Shown in pieces: positions 43,918 through 55,245 of a stretch of 64,000 nt of DNA (the stretch's first letter is position 1; each line of letters begins with the position of its first letter). The position numbers were made by a program, and so were the translations under genes. This stretch comes from Akebia trifoliata. Taxonomy: Eukaryota > Streptophyta > Magnoliopsida > Ranunculales > Lardizabalaceae. The stretch is taken from NCBI GenBank assembly GCA_017979445.1, contig CM030717.1:15052086-15116085 (forward strand). The letters are read 5' to 3'. Below the pieces are notes generated by a model. That model was not told where the DNA came from, made no database searches, and saw nothing but the letters and a program-made list of their open reading frames with translations.

Positions 43918-45773
43918 TGCACACAACTTTAGTATTCTACAAATAAAGCTACCCCAAAGTCAAACATATCGAAACCTATTTTTTCTCAAATTAATAAGCT
44001 TCTTTAAAACCTTAGTTTATCATCTCTTCTCAATTTTCTCCAAGAAAAGAAAAATTAATCTAAGATACATAAAAAGATATTTGAAACCTTCAAATCATGA
44101 AACATAGTTTAAGATCCAACATGAATTTCCCGAAAAAATAATGAAGCACGTCAAGATCAAAGAAAACAAAGTCACACAAGCCTAATCCATCACAAAAAGA
44201 TAAGAATATATTTGGATTCATGTTATATCACAGGCCATTGAAAAATAAGATAAAGAAAATGAAAGAAAAAGGGAGAGGAGAGCTTTAACCTCATTTTCAA
44301 TTGAAAAATCCGAAAATATCTTCAATAAAGGCTATCCAAACCAAGTCAAATCCAAGCTCCTTAAAAGGTAACACACTTTTCTTCTTCACATCAGAACCAA
44401 ACAAAGTTATAGAAGTCAAATCCAACTCTCAAGGTTTACTATTGACCAAGCTCTAATTTTTTTTCGTATTCTTGGTTTCATGAACGAAAAATAGATTTGA
44501 GAAATCCCTTATTGAGTAAGAAGATGGCGATCAAAAATGGAGAAGAGATTTGGTAGTTTGATCAAGCACAGGGAGATGGTTTGATCGAAGAGTGAGGAAA
44601 TACGAGAGAGATTTTAGGGTTTTAGCATGGAGTGCAAAAAGAGATGGTTCAATCAAAAGGAGAAGAGAGAAGATGAGAGAGAGGGACTTTAGGTTTAAGC
44701 ACAAATATGTGGTTGGATCGAAAGGAGAGGAGAGACATTTTAGGGTTTGAGCGCAGAAAGGGTTCAAAGTTAGAAAGAAGATAGGTGAGTTAGGGTTAAA
44801 TAAGTCGAAGAGACGAAGAGAGGAATGAGAGATTTAGGTTTTTATTATTATTTATATAACTACTATTGGCACCCAACTTTTAAGTATTACACCACTACTT
44901 TAGTAAAACCTATTGTCTAAAGTCTCGCAAAAATTTTGCCCAACCCTACTTGGGCAAAAAATAGACTTTAGATTAAGAGTGTCAATAAGTTAGTTCTGCT
45001 TTGGTTCCTAAGGAACTTAAAACCATAACCATTTCATTTATCTTGGTTCTGGTTCTTGTCAGTTCTGGATTTAATTCCAAAATAAATGTAACTAGAACCG
45101 AAACCACCAAAAATCATAGGCACCCATCGGTTCTGATTCTCAAGAATCAAATGAGAAAAAAGTATTTCAAATCACTATAATAAAAAAATTCCTTAGAAAT
45201 GGTTCCTATCAGTTCGGTTCCATTCTAGACCCGACTCTAATCGGTTCCAATAAAAAGGCAACCAAAATTGAAATTTTCAATTTTGGTTAAATGGTAACCA
45301 TTGACACCTTGACTTTAGATGTCACTTGTTATAGACAGCAATGTTTATTTAAAAATAAGGGCATTTAAAAGTGTTTTTTTCTGTAGTAGTTCATGTACAT
45401 ACAGTTCAAAGAACTTACATGCAATACTAAAGAACACCACCACCAATCTACCTCTTCCCTTCTCCTAGGACAAACCACCGATCAAACCTACATAACTGTT
45501 AACAACACTAATGAGCATCCTAAAAAACTAAAATTCTAATCACTCAAAGTAAGCCCTATCCTAGTTAACTTATGGATTCATATATCCGTCTTATGATCGT
45601 TTTATCATAAGGATTGCTACATAGAGAATGACTCTAAAAGTTAGCCCTAACCTAGTTGACTTTGGGATTCATATTGTTGAGCAAGTTACTTATGACACTT
45701 TGACGACAAACTTTTGGCTATTCTTGTTTAGGTGTGTACCTATGTACACTTTGACAATTTGTGTGTTATAAGA
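43918..45773 (+). repeat. Dispersed repeat R1, copy B
   Basis: Direct-orientation match to 6467-8583, about 90% identical by eye, with the same hAT-type insertion point. It keeps a ctgtagtag end at about 45388 where copy A has decayed. Confidence 0.8.
44964..45318. mobile_element. hAT-type insertion with 8-bp target duplication (copy B)
   Basis: gactttag at 44964-44971 and 45311-45318 flank 339 bp with ends gagtgtcaat and attgacacctt. It is the same insertion as at 7514-8140 but about 290 bp shorter internally. Confidence 0.75.
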
Positions 45774-46285
45774 CACTACAACAAATATGGCAATTAGGAA
45801 CGGTTTATAACCGTTCCTAAGCCAGTATGAAACAATTGATAGACCGTCTCTAATCGATGCGTCATTATTGAATGTAAATGATTGGAAGCCGTTCTAGATC
45901 TCAGGATTTGGAACTGCTAAAAACTATTCCAAAACTCAGATTTTAGAATGGCTTAAAATTATTCCAAATCTGTATTTATATAACAAAAAAAATATATCTT
46001 AAACATAGATTTAAAATCAGATATCTATAAGACTGATGTCCTAAGTATGAGACTTTAGGCATCAGTTACGAACTGATATCTAAAGTGGTCATAAACCGAT
46101 ATCTAAACTTAAAAAAAAAAAATTAATTTTTAATTTTTTTTTTCTACACACCTATTACCCACGGTCAAGATAAATCCAAATAAAAAACATCGAGGTTCTA
46201 TATCACATTAATTTATACACAAAAAGAGTTAAAATGAGTCATAATTTACAAATCCAAAATTACAAGGAGATCTTACACAAAAATT
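45774..46285 (+). mobile_element. CACTA-like terminus with subterminal motifs (copy B)
   Basis: CACTACAACAAATATGG, then ggaacggtttataaccgttcc-like palindromes and 'ataaaccgatatc' motifs, parallel to 8584-9110. The opposite end is not found. Confidence 0.55.
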
Positions 46286-46880
46286 ACTCTTTTTACGTTG
46301 TTGCTTCTATGGTTATACACAGTGTTCCTCTTTCATCTTTAGCGATGTAATAATTAGCAAGTTGAGATGGTTGGTTACGTGCAATTAGGGCCAATTGAAG
46401 GGTTACCCGATATCCTCCAATCACCAAGAGAGTAGAATAACTTGGATGAAAAACACAAGAATGGAACTTATTCCCACTACAGCTGAGCTCGTGAATGCAT
46501 TCTTCGGAGGCTAATGGCCATACCCTCACAGAATCTTGACTCACAGATGCCAAAAGGTCTCCATTTACAACCCAATAAACAAAGTGTACCTCTTTGGTAT
46601 GCCCCTGAGTATAATCCAGTGTTAATGATTAATAATAATACCATACAATTGAGATTTGATTAGATATTTTAAAGTAATAGATCAATGCAGCACAGTTCTT
46701 CATCACTAGTAGTCTCAATCAAAATATTAGCAACAATAGATAAAGATATCCTGTAATGCGAGTGTTTGCCTATCCGTCTCAACATCAAAGATGGACACAA
46801 TATTCTTAGATGCCGCTGCCAGTAAATGTCCAATTCTTGGCTGAAATCTTACTTGTGACACACCACATGGTCAATGCCGT

Positions 46881-48658
46881 TACAATTTCATTTCTATTTG
46901 CCTAATTTTGGCTGAACCTCTAAAAGATATTAACTACAAAAAGTAATTACATGCTGTTGTAATAAGTATACGTTCTAGAATCCACCTTAATTATACATGA
47001 GAGCAAGTTAAGTCAAGTATCCTCATTCTTGAAAGAATTCACAATGTAATATATGATTGGGCTTTCTAGAACCTCTTTAAATTCATTCTTTACTTTGCAA
47101 GTCGCTCCATTGAAATTTCACAATGTATATCATATGGTGGTACCTAGTAATCTGAAGGTTACAAAAGTTAGACACAAAATAATTGAATATGGATAGTATA
47201 TGTGGGCGATATGCCAAAGACATGTGAGCTTCAAAAGAAAAAAATAAGTATGAAAAGACAGAATATTTTACCTTGTTTCTATCTATTTCCTCAATACATT
47301 TCTGCCCAACAAGTCTCCAAAGTTGTGATTCAAACTCGGTCAAGGGTAAGTTTTTCATTCTTTGAATCAAATCCACGTAGGGACTGTTTACTGATAATCC
47401 ATATGTTGTTCTTTTAGTAAAAAATTCAAATCTTTTTCTTCAAAAATTCTATTGAAGTTTCATTCCTTTATTTCAATGTCATCCTATAGTTAGAAGTACT
47501 ATATTTTTTTTAAACTAGAATAAGTGTAATAGTACACAGAAATATGTTACATATAAAGAGATTATTTTCATTTTTTAATATATATCTGTGTAATGAAAGC
47601 TAAAATGTCCATGTTATTCTTTGCCATCCCAAGAACACTGATGTTGGGGGCAATAGTAACAGATTTCTATATCTACTGTTGTTATCTGCTGCGATAGCTT
47701 ATTATTGTGGGGTCAAGTGCCCCCATTGGCCCCACTGTAAATCTGCCCCTGGTATTGTGGTTGGGTCATTAAGAAGGCAGAGTTAACATATAATTTCTAC
47801 ATGACATAGAATATGTGTGTGTGTGTGTGCGCGCGCGTGCATGCTTGGATAAGTACATAGCATAGAATAATTACTAGGTACAGGATGACTACAAGCTTTT
47901 ACTACATGAAATTGTCCACTTTCTATTGCCTTAATGACCTAATTCCTGCTGATGATTTGACATACTTGGACATCACTGTAGGGAGGGAGTACGAGTGGCA
48001 CAACCTTATTATTTGTGGTCTTCCTTGTTAGCATGTCCTTGGGGACTATTCTAATGTGTTTTTTTTAAATAGAAGGGATGGTAAAGGAGAGGAGGGACCT
48101 CCTAAACCTTCTGCCAGTTTCTATTCTTCTGCGGTATCACTTTTGGAGTTGGTTATTTCTCTTTTGTTCGACAAACGAATGCTGTTAATAATCCCTCTTA
48201 TTGCACATTCGGGCATACAACAAGCATTTGTGTGGTAAATAGCCAATTTATGATTATTTTTCTTGCACATTTCTTATTTTCTTTAGCAAAATATCTGCAC
48301 TAAAATGTTTATTTTGCCATTCTTCATCAGTAATGTGAAATCAAACCTAATTGTTTTATAACCTTTTGCACTCAAACAGCGTTAAATTTGAGCTTTCCAT
48401 GGTGTACTATTTTCTTTAGAGTTGGCCATGCAATCAAACATGCCTTTAAGTAAAGTAGGATTAAGTTAAAAATGCTGGACATAGATATGGCTCCCATTTG
48501 AAGTTTCCAAGTAATACCAACTTTAGAAGACATGGTCACGTTTTGAGTTGTGTAGCTTTTCCTCTCTTAGCTTATCTACTACTTGAGCATTGGATTCTGA
48601 TATCACTCTCTTAGTTGTATTTTCAATTAACTAATGATGTATGATGTGTACACTTTAG
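46881..48658. other. Unassigned part of LEUNIG-like intron insert
   Basis: No exon recognised. 47813-47840 is a (TG)n(CG)n run. 47640-47760 contains gggggcaata..ggggtcaagtgccccc..tgcccctgg, which looks like a decayed element end. Confidence 0.4.
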
Positions 48659-48763
48659 GCTGGCAAGCTGAAATTAGGAGATTTGAAAGGGGCACTGTTG
48701 GATGCGGACTTCGCTATGCGGGATGGAGAGGCTAATGTGAAAGCCCTGTTCCGTCAAGGCCAG
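48659..48763 (+). pseudogene. Cyclophilin-40 (SQUINT-type) TPR exon fragment
   Basis: A single 105-nt open exon (35 codons) bounded by AG at 48657-48658 and GT at 48764-48765. It reads AGKLKLGDLKGALLDADFAM, then RDGEANVKALFRQGQ, the second tetratricopeptide repeat region of plant cyclophilin 40. CYP40 is an Hsp90-associated peptidyl-prolyl isomerase that promotes AGO1 loading. No isomerase domain or neighbouring TPR exon is present on either side, so this is a transduplicated piece. It lies on the strand opposite the LEUNIG-like gene whose intron holds it. Confidence 0.85.
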
Positions 48764-50247
48764 GTTGGTATCTTCCATTAATAGGAATTTTAATTACTGG
48801 GAGTCTGAGCTATTTTCAAATGCCAAGTTTATGGAGGCTTCATTATTTTATGTTTTTTCTGTTATGTAACTGTTTTTCATACACCCAAATTTAAAGATTC
48901 ATCAACATAAATCATTATCCCATGCTTCATTATTTTTGTTTCTACTAATTTTCACTTTGCAATGGGTGCATGTGTTTGGAATTGCAGCTGCACACTCAAT
49001 GTTCAATCAGGTATTCTCTTTCATCAATGTTATTTTCAACTTTAAGCAGAATATCATGGTTGGGCATGACCTTTCCTTCCCATAAATGACCTGGTATTTT
49101 TCTCATGGACTATACTCACCTTCTATATTTTTGTGATTGTAGATTTAACCAATTGTTGCATGTTCAAAACATTTGCTTTCTACATTTTTTTAATCCCTAC
49201 AAATTTAGACAATTGTCTTCAAGAATCATTTTAAAATTCAAAAGTTTGAAAATATTCATTTCCTTAGGTCTATATCAGGATCCAAGAAGGAACCGATCCA
49301 ATAACAATGGATCAATGGTCTCAAACCATTAATAATAAGAGAAAAAATACCAAAAATAATAATTATTATTTTAGGCTTAATATTTAGTTACAGCTTCGCA
49401 ATCTTAAATTTTGTTAAATGAATTCAATTTTGGTCTTTGGTGCTGGTGGTTACCCCATGGGTAATAGTAAAGTCACTAATCCTTAGCCTAATATTCAGCA
49501 ACTTCTAAGTTTTATCGAGATATATAATTTAGCAAATTGTTGATTCAAAAAAGGGAAAAGGTTTATGGAGTGGCAATCCATACCACAGTAGAGGGGTGGT
49601 GGACTTTTCTTTCTATGTGAAGGACTGACATGATTAATGTAGACTCCCCCATCTGATAGATAACCAGCTGTATTGACCATGTGGAAAGGCCCATTGTCCA
49701 CATTATGTCAAATGTATGGCATAGTGTAATGATTTAGTAGCATGTGATTTGAAGAGATTTCTCTGAAATTGTGGTTCATTGAGGGGTATTCAGTAATAAT
49801 CTTGTAGTAATATATCAGCACTGATTTTCTTGTTTTCAACTACAATATATCTTTTTTAAAGTCTAGATTTTCCCCCAGTTTGGAAGGGATGCCTTGATGA
49901 GTACTTATTGAGGCCTGTCTTTCTTAAACAGGCTATGAATCTAGGTGGATAAAATTTTGGGTTTGAGAAATGGTGAGTTCTTTAGTTTTTTTCAAAATTG
50001 TTAATTAATAAAACTTGTGTGTGTATATGTGGGTGCGCATGCATGTGTGAAAAACACATAATCCTGACCGTTGAAACACAAAATCCAATGGTCGGGGTTT
50101 ATACTTATGCCAATTATACATATCCCTATGATAAAACCCTACCATTGGATTTCGTATTTTAACAGTTGGGATCATGTGTTTTTCCATGAGTCATGTTTTC
50201 ATTTGTCACCCGACTCTACTTCTTCATAACCTATTTCACTTATGTAG
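48764..50247. other. Unassigned intron-like sequence
   Basis: Lies between the cyclophilin-40 exon and the UBA-protein exons. It is T-rich and intron-like, with no recognisable coding segment. It contains the hairpin repeat at 50048-50188. Confidence 0.4.
50048..50188. mobile_element. Hairpin-forming MITE-like repeat
   Basis: aaaaacacataatcc..accgttgaaa..aatccaatggtcggggttt is followed about 30 nt later by its inverted copy, aaaccctaccattggattt..tttaacagttgggatcatgtg. The arms are about 55 nt with a short loop. The flanks show no clear target duplication. Confidence 0.65.
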
Positions 50248-52209
50248 GATGGAACTACTGATAGTTACCCGAGTGACAACTGGAACAATGGAGATGAATT
50301 TGAAACTCAAAATTTGCCACTCTCTACCTGTTCAGCTCTAACAATTTATGGTCAAGATGCTCATGAAAATCATGGGGAGGTGAAAATTATTTCTCAAGCT
50401 CCTGTACAATCTCGAGTTGGGGTTTTCTATTTGTTTTGTGTGGTTTTACTTAACCCCAAAGTGGATGCCCGTGCCTACAGCATGGGTAAACTCTAGTCTA
50501 TACAGATATGCAGAACTGGCATACATGTGTGCTGATGCTGTTTAAAGACTTGGGATCTTGCAATAGGTTGAAACCTTCTCTATTGTGCATATAGAATGCA
50601 TAAGTGGGGAATATTAGATCTTACTTGCCTATCTAGATTAATTTCATGATTTAAATTGCATTACAAAGTGATGTTACGAAGCGTAGTGGTTATGATGATG
50701 CATTGGCTGTTTGTCACCATAAAATTAATAGATAACTAGTATTGTTGCATAGTAGGATTATCCATATTCATTGCTTCTATAACAATTGACATTACCTATA
50801 ATTCTTTAACTATTATTCATTGCTTATATAACAATTGACATTACCTATAATTCTTTAACTATTTGACAATGCGTTCAATTGTTCCATTCCTTTTCGAAAA
50901 AAGGAAAGAAGAAAAATACTACGAAAAGAAAAAAAAAAAAAAAAAAAGAAAACTCACAGATCCTTGTTGCTTCCTCTTGAATTTTCTAAACCTGGACCTT
51001 GACGGGTAGTTCCAATGCCAATATGATTTAATGATTGTGGATGGTATGATAACAATGGAAGCCCATGAGCGCTATGAGAAGAATTCTGTACTTCGTTCAT
51101 GCAGAGCTTCTCTTCATATGATTTGAGATGTTCCATGCAATAGAAAATGATTTTTTGGTTCATTCTTTCTTTGATTATACTTTCAGTTAAATTTTCACAT
51201 TCCGAACTCTATTGAATAAGGGAAATATTGTGCAGTTTAAAAGATATTCGTTCTGGCTAACAGCATGTGCTCTGGTTCAAATTTCCTGATTCTTGGTGCC
51301 AGGAAGATGAACATCTATCTGCCAAGGAGAAGAAATTGTTGCACTTAGTGGATATGGGCTTCCTCGTAGATAAGGCTTCGTCAGCCATTGATGCTTGTGG
51401 TGTGTATCCTGCATTGGAAGTTGAAGATTGTAAATATCTTCACAATTTCCGTGCATCAGATGCTATACATGGCTGTTGTTTATGCTTATATCTAGCGCAG
51501 GAATGCTCAAAACCAACTTGCCCCCCCTCCCCCCTTTCCCTAAAAAAATAATAATAATAAATTGAAATCAGCTACTTAAAACTGTTGAACATCTAAGACA
51601 CCCTAGTGAAGCCCATCTCTTGTTCTCTCTGTTAAAGCTTCTCGCTGTTGAACTGCATGACATCTTCTTAAGATAACCCACATTGGTTTTTCCATGTGAA
51701 ACAGTGACATTAATTGCAGTGTTAATTCAAGTTCAGCATAGAAATCGGTGCATTTTTATTACCGTTTCATCGCTTATTCTTAGATTATCAATTTTAAAAT
51801 GTTTGCAGATCCAGATACCTCTATTATGGAGCTGATGGACTTTATTTGTGCCGCTCAAATGGCAAAAACAGCTGATGTTCATCTACAAGAACCACCTCAT
51901 CTAATTTTCGATGATGACGAGGTACACATATATGCCTTTGCATGTATAGGAAATGAGGTTAAAATGTTTATTTTCTTTTGTAACTGTAATACCACTTTAA
52001 CCACACTTGGTTGTTCTTTCAAATTGTAATAATTTTTCTCTTGTTTCCACTATAATTTCTTGAGTAAACATGAACAAATTATCATAAAACAACATAATCT
52101 AAAAATGATTGATTGTTTTGTTTTTTCCCTTTTATTTATACTCTAATCTCTTAATAAGAAGGTTGATAGTTACTTAATTCGTTGTCTCCAGGTTCAGCCC
52201 AACAAATGA
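50248..52209 (+). pseudogene. UBA-domain gene fragment, DRM-type methyltransferase-like
   Basis: Four exons with AG/GT borders: 50248-50379 (acidic DNWNNGDEFETQ), 51303-51399, 51809-51921, and 52192-52209 ending in TGA. Exons 2 and 3 join in phase to give KKLLHLVDMGFLVDKASSAI, then CDPDTSIMELMDFICAAQMA. This has the MGF loop and second helix of a UBA domain in the form seen in plant de novo DNA methyltransferases (DRM), which keep UBA repeats N-terminal to the catalytic domain. No methyltransferase motif follows and the frame stops five codons into exon 4. It is a captured N-terminal piece. Another UBA protein remains possible. Confidence 0.6.
50764..50867. repeat. 52-bp tandem duplication
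   Basis: attattcattgcttmtataa, caattgacattacctataat and tctttaact are repeated twice with one mismatch, inside an intron-like segment of the UBA gene fragment. Confidence 0.9.
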
Positions 52210-52619
52210 TGGAACTCAACCTTGGTGGATGGCAAGTGTGTGTATTTATTTTTATTATCTGTTTACATTCATTGGATCATGTTTATTATGTTAAAGAGTC
52301 TGTTTTCTAGAATATGTGCAGAATATTCTGAGTTTTTTAATCCCATTTCCCAAATTGGTACTTAGCGTTCATTGGGTGAAACATGAATCTGTTTCTGTAT
52401 GTTTTTTGGAGTTCTCAAGTCTGTCTGCAGAGAACTTAATCAAGTTATGTGTTCTCTAGTCCTGGCTACTTGTAAGGATTTGGAGAACTTTATCAAAAAT
52501 TTCAATTTGTTGAGTATTGTCTTACCTTTTGTTTTATCTGGTGATATATTTTTTCTGATTAAGCTTAATCAAGTTATGTCAATTCATATTTCTTTGTTGC
52601 GGGTGTTACAAATGCTGGG

Positions 52620-52878
52620 TTGATTGCTCTTGACCCTTGACCCACACGTTTGACTCGAAGAAATCACAGCTTGACTCGTATGTCCATTGATATGATGATT
52701 CACCTTTGTACCATATCCCCAAGTAAGTCGGAGTGGTAGATTCCAAGTAAGTCGAAGTGGTAGATTTCAAGTTAAAGAAGCCTAATGTGAAGAATGAGTC
52801 TGGAGAAACTAAGGTAGCAAACTTCCTCAGTTTTTGGCCTTGTGTGATAGTGTTTGCTGCCTCCACATGGGATGGTGA
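52620..52878 (-). pseudogene. S-locus lectin receptor kinase fragment (G-type lectin domain)
   Basis: Minus frame: AANTITQGQKLRKFATLVSP, DSFFTLGFFNL and YLGIWYKGESSYQW, the N-terminal bulb-lectin region of G-type S-receptor-like kinases, which are plasma-membrane receptors. The expected WVANRD motif does not follow, because the frame is lost. A 24-bp tandem duplication (52721-52768) repeats the STTSTYLE segment. No signal peptide, PAN/EGF region or kinase domain is present. Confidence 0.8.
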
Positions 52879-52939
52879 TGTTCCCATACAAAAACAATGG
52901 AAAATTAAAAGGAGTTGGCTTAATCAACTTTAAAACAAC

Positions 52940-52963
52940 TCTCTCTCTCTCTCTCTCTCTCTC
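52940..52963. repeat. (CT)n microsatellite
   Basis: An uninterrupted ct run between the lectin fragment and the following plus-strand ORF. Confidence 0.95.
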
Positions 52964-53040
52964 AGAGAGAGTCTTTCCTTGGAGCTTTGGGTCTGATTTA
53001 AAGCCAAAAATCCACTTCAGAGATCTGACACAAATCACCA

Positions 53041-53369
53041 GAAAAAGGACATCCGTTTGCATATCCAATTGTGTCAAAGACACCCGTGTCCCTGTAAGAG
53101 CAACTTATGTGAACCTATACAAGTGGCCTGAATCTGACACAGAGTTCGTCAGATCAGTTAGTGCCAATAGTAATGGGCAGAGAGGAAACAATCACAGCCC
53201 CAGAGTTGTGGATAGTATTTCGTGCAGGCAGATGTACCTACGAAGCTATACGTTTTCAAAGAAGGAAACAGTGCCAGAGAAGACAAAGAAGTGTTTGGGA
53301 GAGTTAAAGAGAGTTGTTTACAGAAGGAATAAGAGAAAAATTAGTGGTGGGCGTGGAAGAAGTGTGTGA
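53041..53369 (+). CDS. Conserved plant protein of unknown function, C-terminal part
   Basis: Open plus-strand frame containing VRATYVNLYKWPESDTEFVR, PRVVDSISCRQMYLRSYTFS and KKETVPEKTKKCLGELKRVV with a basic tail, ending at TGA 53367-53369. I recall this block order from small uncharacterised plant proteins but know no function. The frame is open back to 52854 through a (CT)n run, which is unlikely to be coding. No good ATG lies just before VRATYVNLY, so the N terminus is missing or non-AUG. Bounded by the 25-bp direct repeats, it may be a captured or retrocopied gene piece. Confidence 0.6.
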
Positions 53370-53680
53370 CGATGAGAAAGGCTAAGGAGATTTCTTGCTC
53401 TGCTTTGTATGCAATCTTTCACTAGATTGTTATCCTGCTCTGCCAGTGTAGATGTGGTGGATCATTGAGATTTGTGAGTTTTTTTTTTTTTTTTTCTTGC
53501 TTTATTTATTTTTGAGAGATGGTTTAAAATAATTTATTTGTAGGGAAATGGGGGTCTTGTATAATTTCAGGTTTAGATAGGATGTGATTTAAAATACTTC
53601 AATCTTCTTCTTGGGTGTTACAGATGCTGGGTTGATTTCTTTGTTGAGTAAATATTTTTTTTACAATAAATCCAGAACAA
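53370..53680. other. Unassigned, T-rich
   Basis: Contains a poly-T run (53478-53495) and the second 25-bp repeat. No coding signal. Confidence 0.4.
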
Positions 53681-53684
53681 CAAC

Positions 53685-53885
53685 TGTCCAAGACTGTCGT
53701 TTTTTACGACTTTCTAAAACAGTCGGGGTTTACAACTGTCTACAGTCATTTTTTACGACGGTCTGACGCCCCCGTTTTTTGCGACGGTCTAAAACCGTCG
53801 TTTGTTTCCGACTTTTACAAGCACTCGCGTTTTAAACGCGACTCCTTTTTAAACGACGCCTCGGACGACTGTGGGGGCAGTCGTT
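53685..53885. repeat. GC-richer cluster of short inverted motifs (DNA-transposon subterminal zone)
   Basis: Repeated acgac(g)gtctaaaaccgtcg, ttttttacgacggtc and gcgttttaaacgcg motifs in both orientations. This is clearly richer in CG than the surroundings, as in subterminal regions of CACTA elements. It lies at the edge of the block of foreign gene fragments inside the LEUNIG-like gene. Confidence 0.6.
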
Positions 53886-54288
53886 TTATGGTCAATATGC
53901 ACCCTACCTCCACCAAATGATGGAAACTTAGAAAACAAAGGTAATTTATGAAATGAAGTAGAAAGTTATTAAAACAAGATGGTTCAGTAACGAATTTCAC
54001 CATTACCATCATAAGAGCAGAAAAGGTCAGCCTTCTTAGGGTGGAAATCTAGTGACAAACCATGTGAACCATGTCCAATATATGTATGTAAACTATAACT
54101 CGGCTACGATAGAGACACTATGTAAGGTTTGGTGAACTATAGCTCAAATTAGCATAGCATCTCCATAGGAGAATACAAACCACTACCACAAGTGGACTAT
54201 AAACGTCCAACAAAAGGATCAAAATTATGAACATCTTAGGCATGAACAAACATCATATAAGGAGAGAAATGGAGATAGAAAGTATTAC
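53886..54288. other. LEUNIG-like intron flank
   Basis: No other feature seen. The exon at 54289-54441 follows on the minus strand. Confidence 0.4.
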
Positions 54289-55245
54289 TTCTGCTGCATT
54301 CCATAGTCGGATGGTTCTATCAAATGAAGATGTTGCTAGTTGAGTTGAATTCGATCTAAAATGAAGATCAGTAATTATGAGGCCATGTTCCTCTGTGGTG
54401 CTCTCTGTTTGCAGTGTGTCCATATTCCATAAAACAACCCACTGATATGTAATAGTAACCATATCATTTAAACTTGAATTAATTTCATAGATCTACATGC
54501 TACTGAGAAACTGACATGGTTACAGTTACACATGGACATTAAGGAGCTCAATAGGCTTATTATAAATGGATACTAATTCTGAAACATACAAATGCATATA
54601 TTATTAAGAAAAACAATTTCCTTACTAACATAGTGAGATTTTAAGCCTCACTACAGCTACAGAACTTCCACCTAACTCCCAAATTTAAAAGTAAAATTCA
54701 ACGTGAAAAAAAGAAATTGGAATTTGTTTTTTCAATGTTTGTAGAATTTTGTCCTCTACAACCCTGAAGCATTGGATCATGTTTTTGGATGCCACAAAGT
54801 GAGCCCAAGGACCCTTAGTAAGGGTGAAATCCCTACTAACTTAGGCTAGTTGAACTCTATTATCAACTCATAGCAAATAGCCATGTGCTTCAAAGATGGT
54901 TACTCAATCACATGCAACCATGCATTACCTTCTTCTCATGCCCAGCACTAACCAACAACTTTCCTTCTGATGAGAAATGACAACATACAACTTCGCTATT
55001 TCTCAGACGAATACAACCAACTTCGGCGAATGTAAAACCTGAAATGGTAAATGTGATTAAAGGGGATACAATTTGTTGAAAAGTTACTGTTAGAGAAAGA
55101 ACAAAAGAACATATAATACCCTTGGAGGATTCTATATTATGCTGGGTAGGACTCATTTTTGATGGACTAAAAATGTCCTGTCCATCCCCATCATCTTGGG
55201 AGAGATGATTTCACATCGTCTTCAAAAGGTTCCATGTCTTCCTAC

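Larger units (their letters stand above)
52601..53637. repeat. 25-bp direct repeats bounding a 1-kb module
   Basis: gggtgttacaratgctgggt followed by tgatt occurs at 52601-52625 and 53613-53637 with one difference. Between them lie two unrelated gene fragments on opposite strands. It is longer than any ordinary target duplication. Confidence 0.8.
46407..55245 (-). pseudogene. LEUNIG-like WD40 corepressor gene, copy B, interrupted and 3'-truncated
   Basis: Minus-strand exons: acidic linker 55245-55140 (2-nt loss relative to copy A, causing a frameshift); 55038-54929 ([20 protein letters not shown] to SAGHEKK, donor GT intact); 54441-54289 (VVLWNMDTLQTEST to DRTIRLWNAAE, both splice sites intact, 51 open codons); then a gap of about 7.4 kb; 46880-46751 (VRFQPRIGHLLAAASKNIV, donor changed to GA); and 46604-46407 (198 nt, [19 protein letters not shown] to [14 protein letters not shown], open). 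A middle WD40 exon and the last exons are missing. LEUNIG-type proteins repress transcription with SEUSS-type partners. This copy is probably dead, although several exons are still open. Confidence 0.85.

Noticed and set aside
52854..53040. N-terminal extension of the 53041-53369 ORF
   Set aside because: It would translate the antisense of the lectin fragment and a (CT)n microsatellite, so it is not credible coding sequence.
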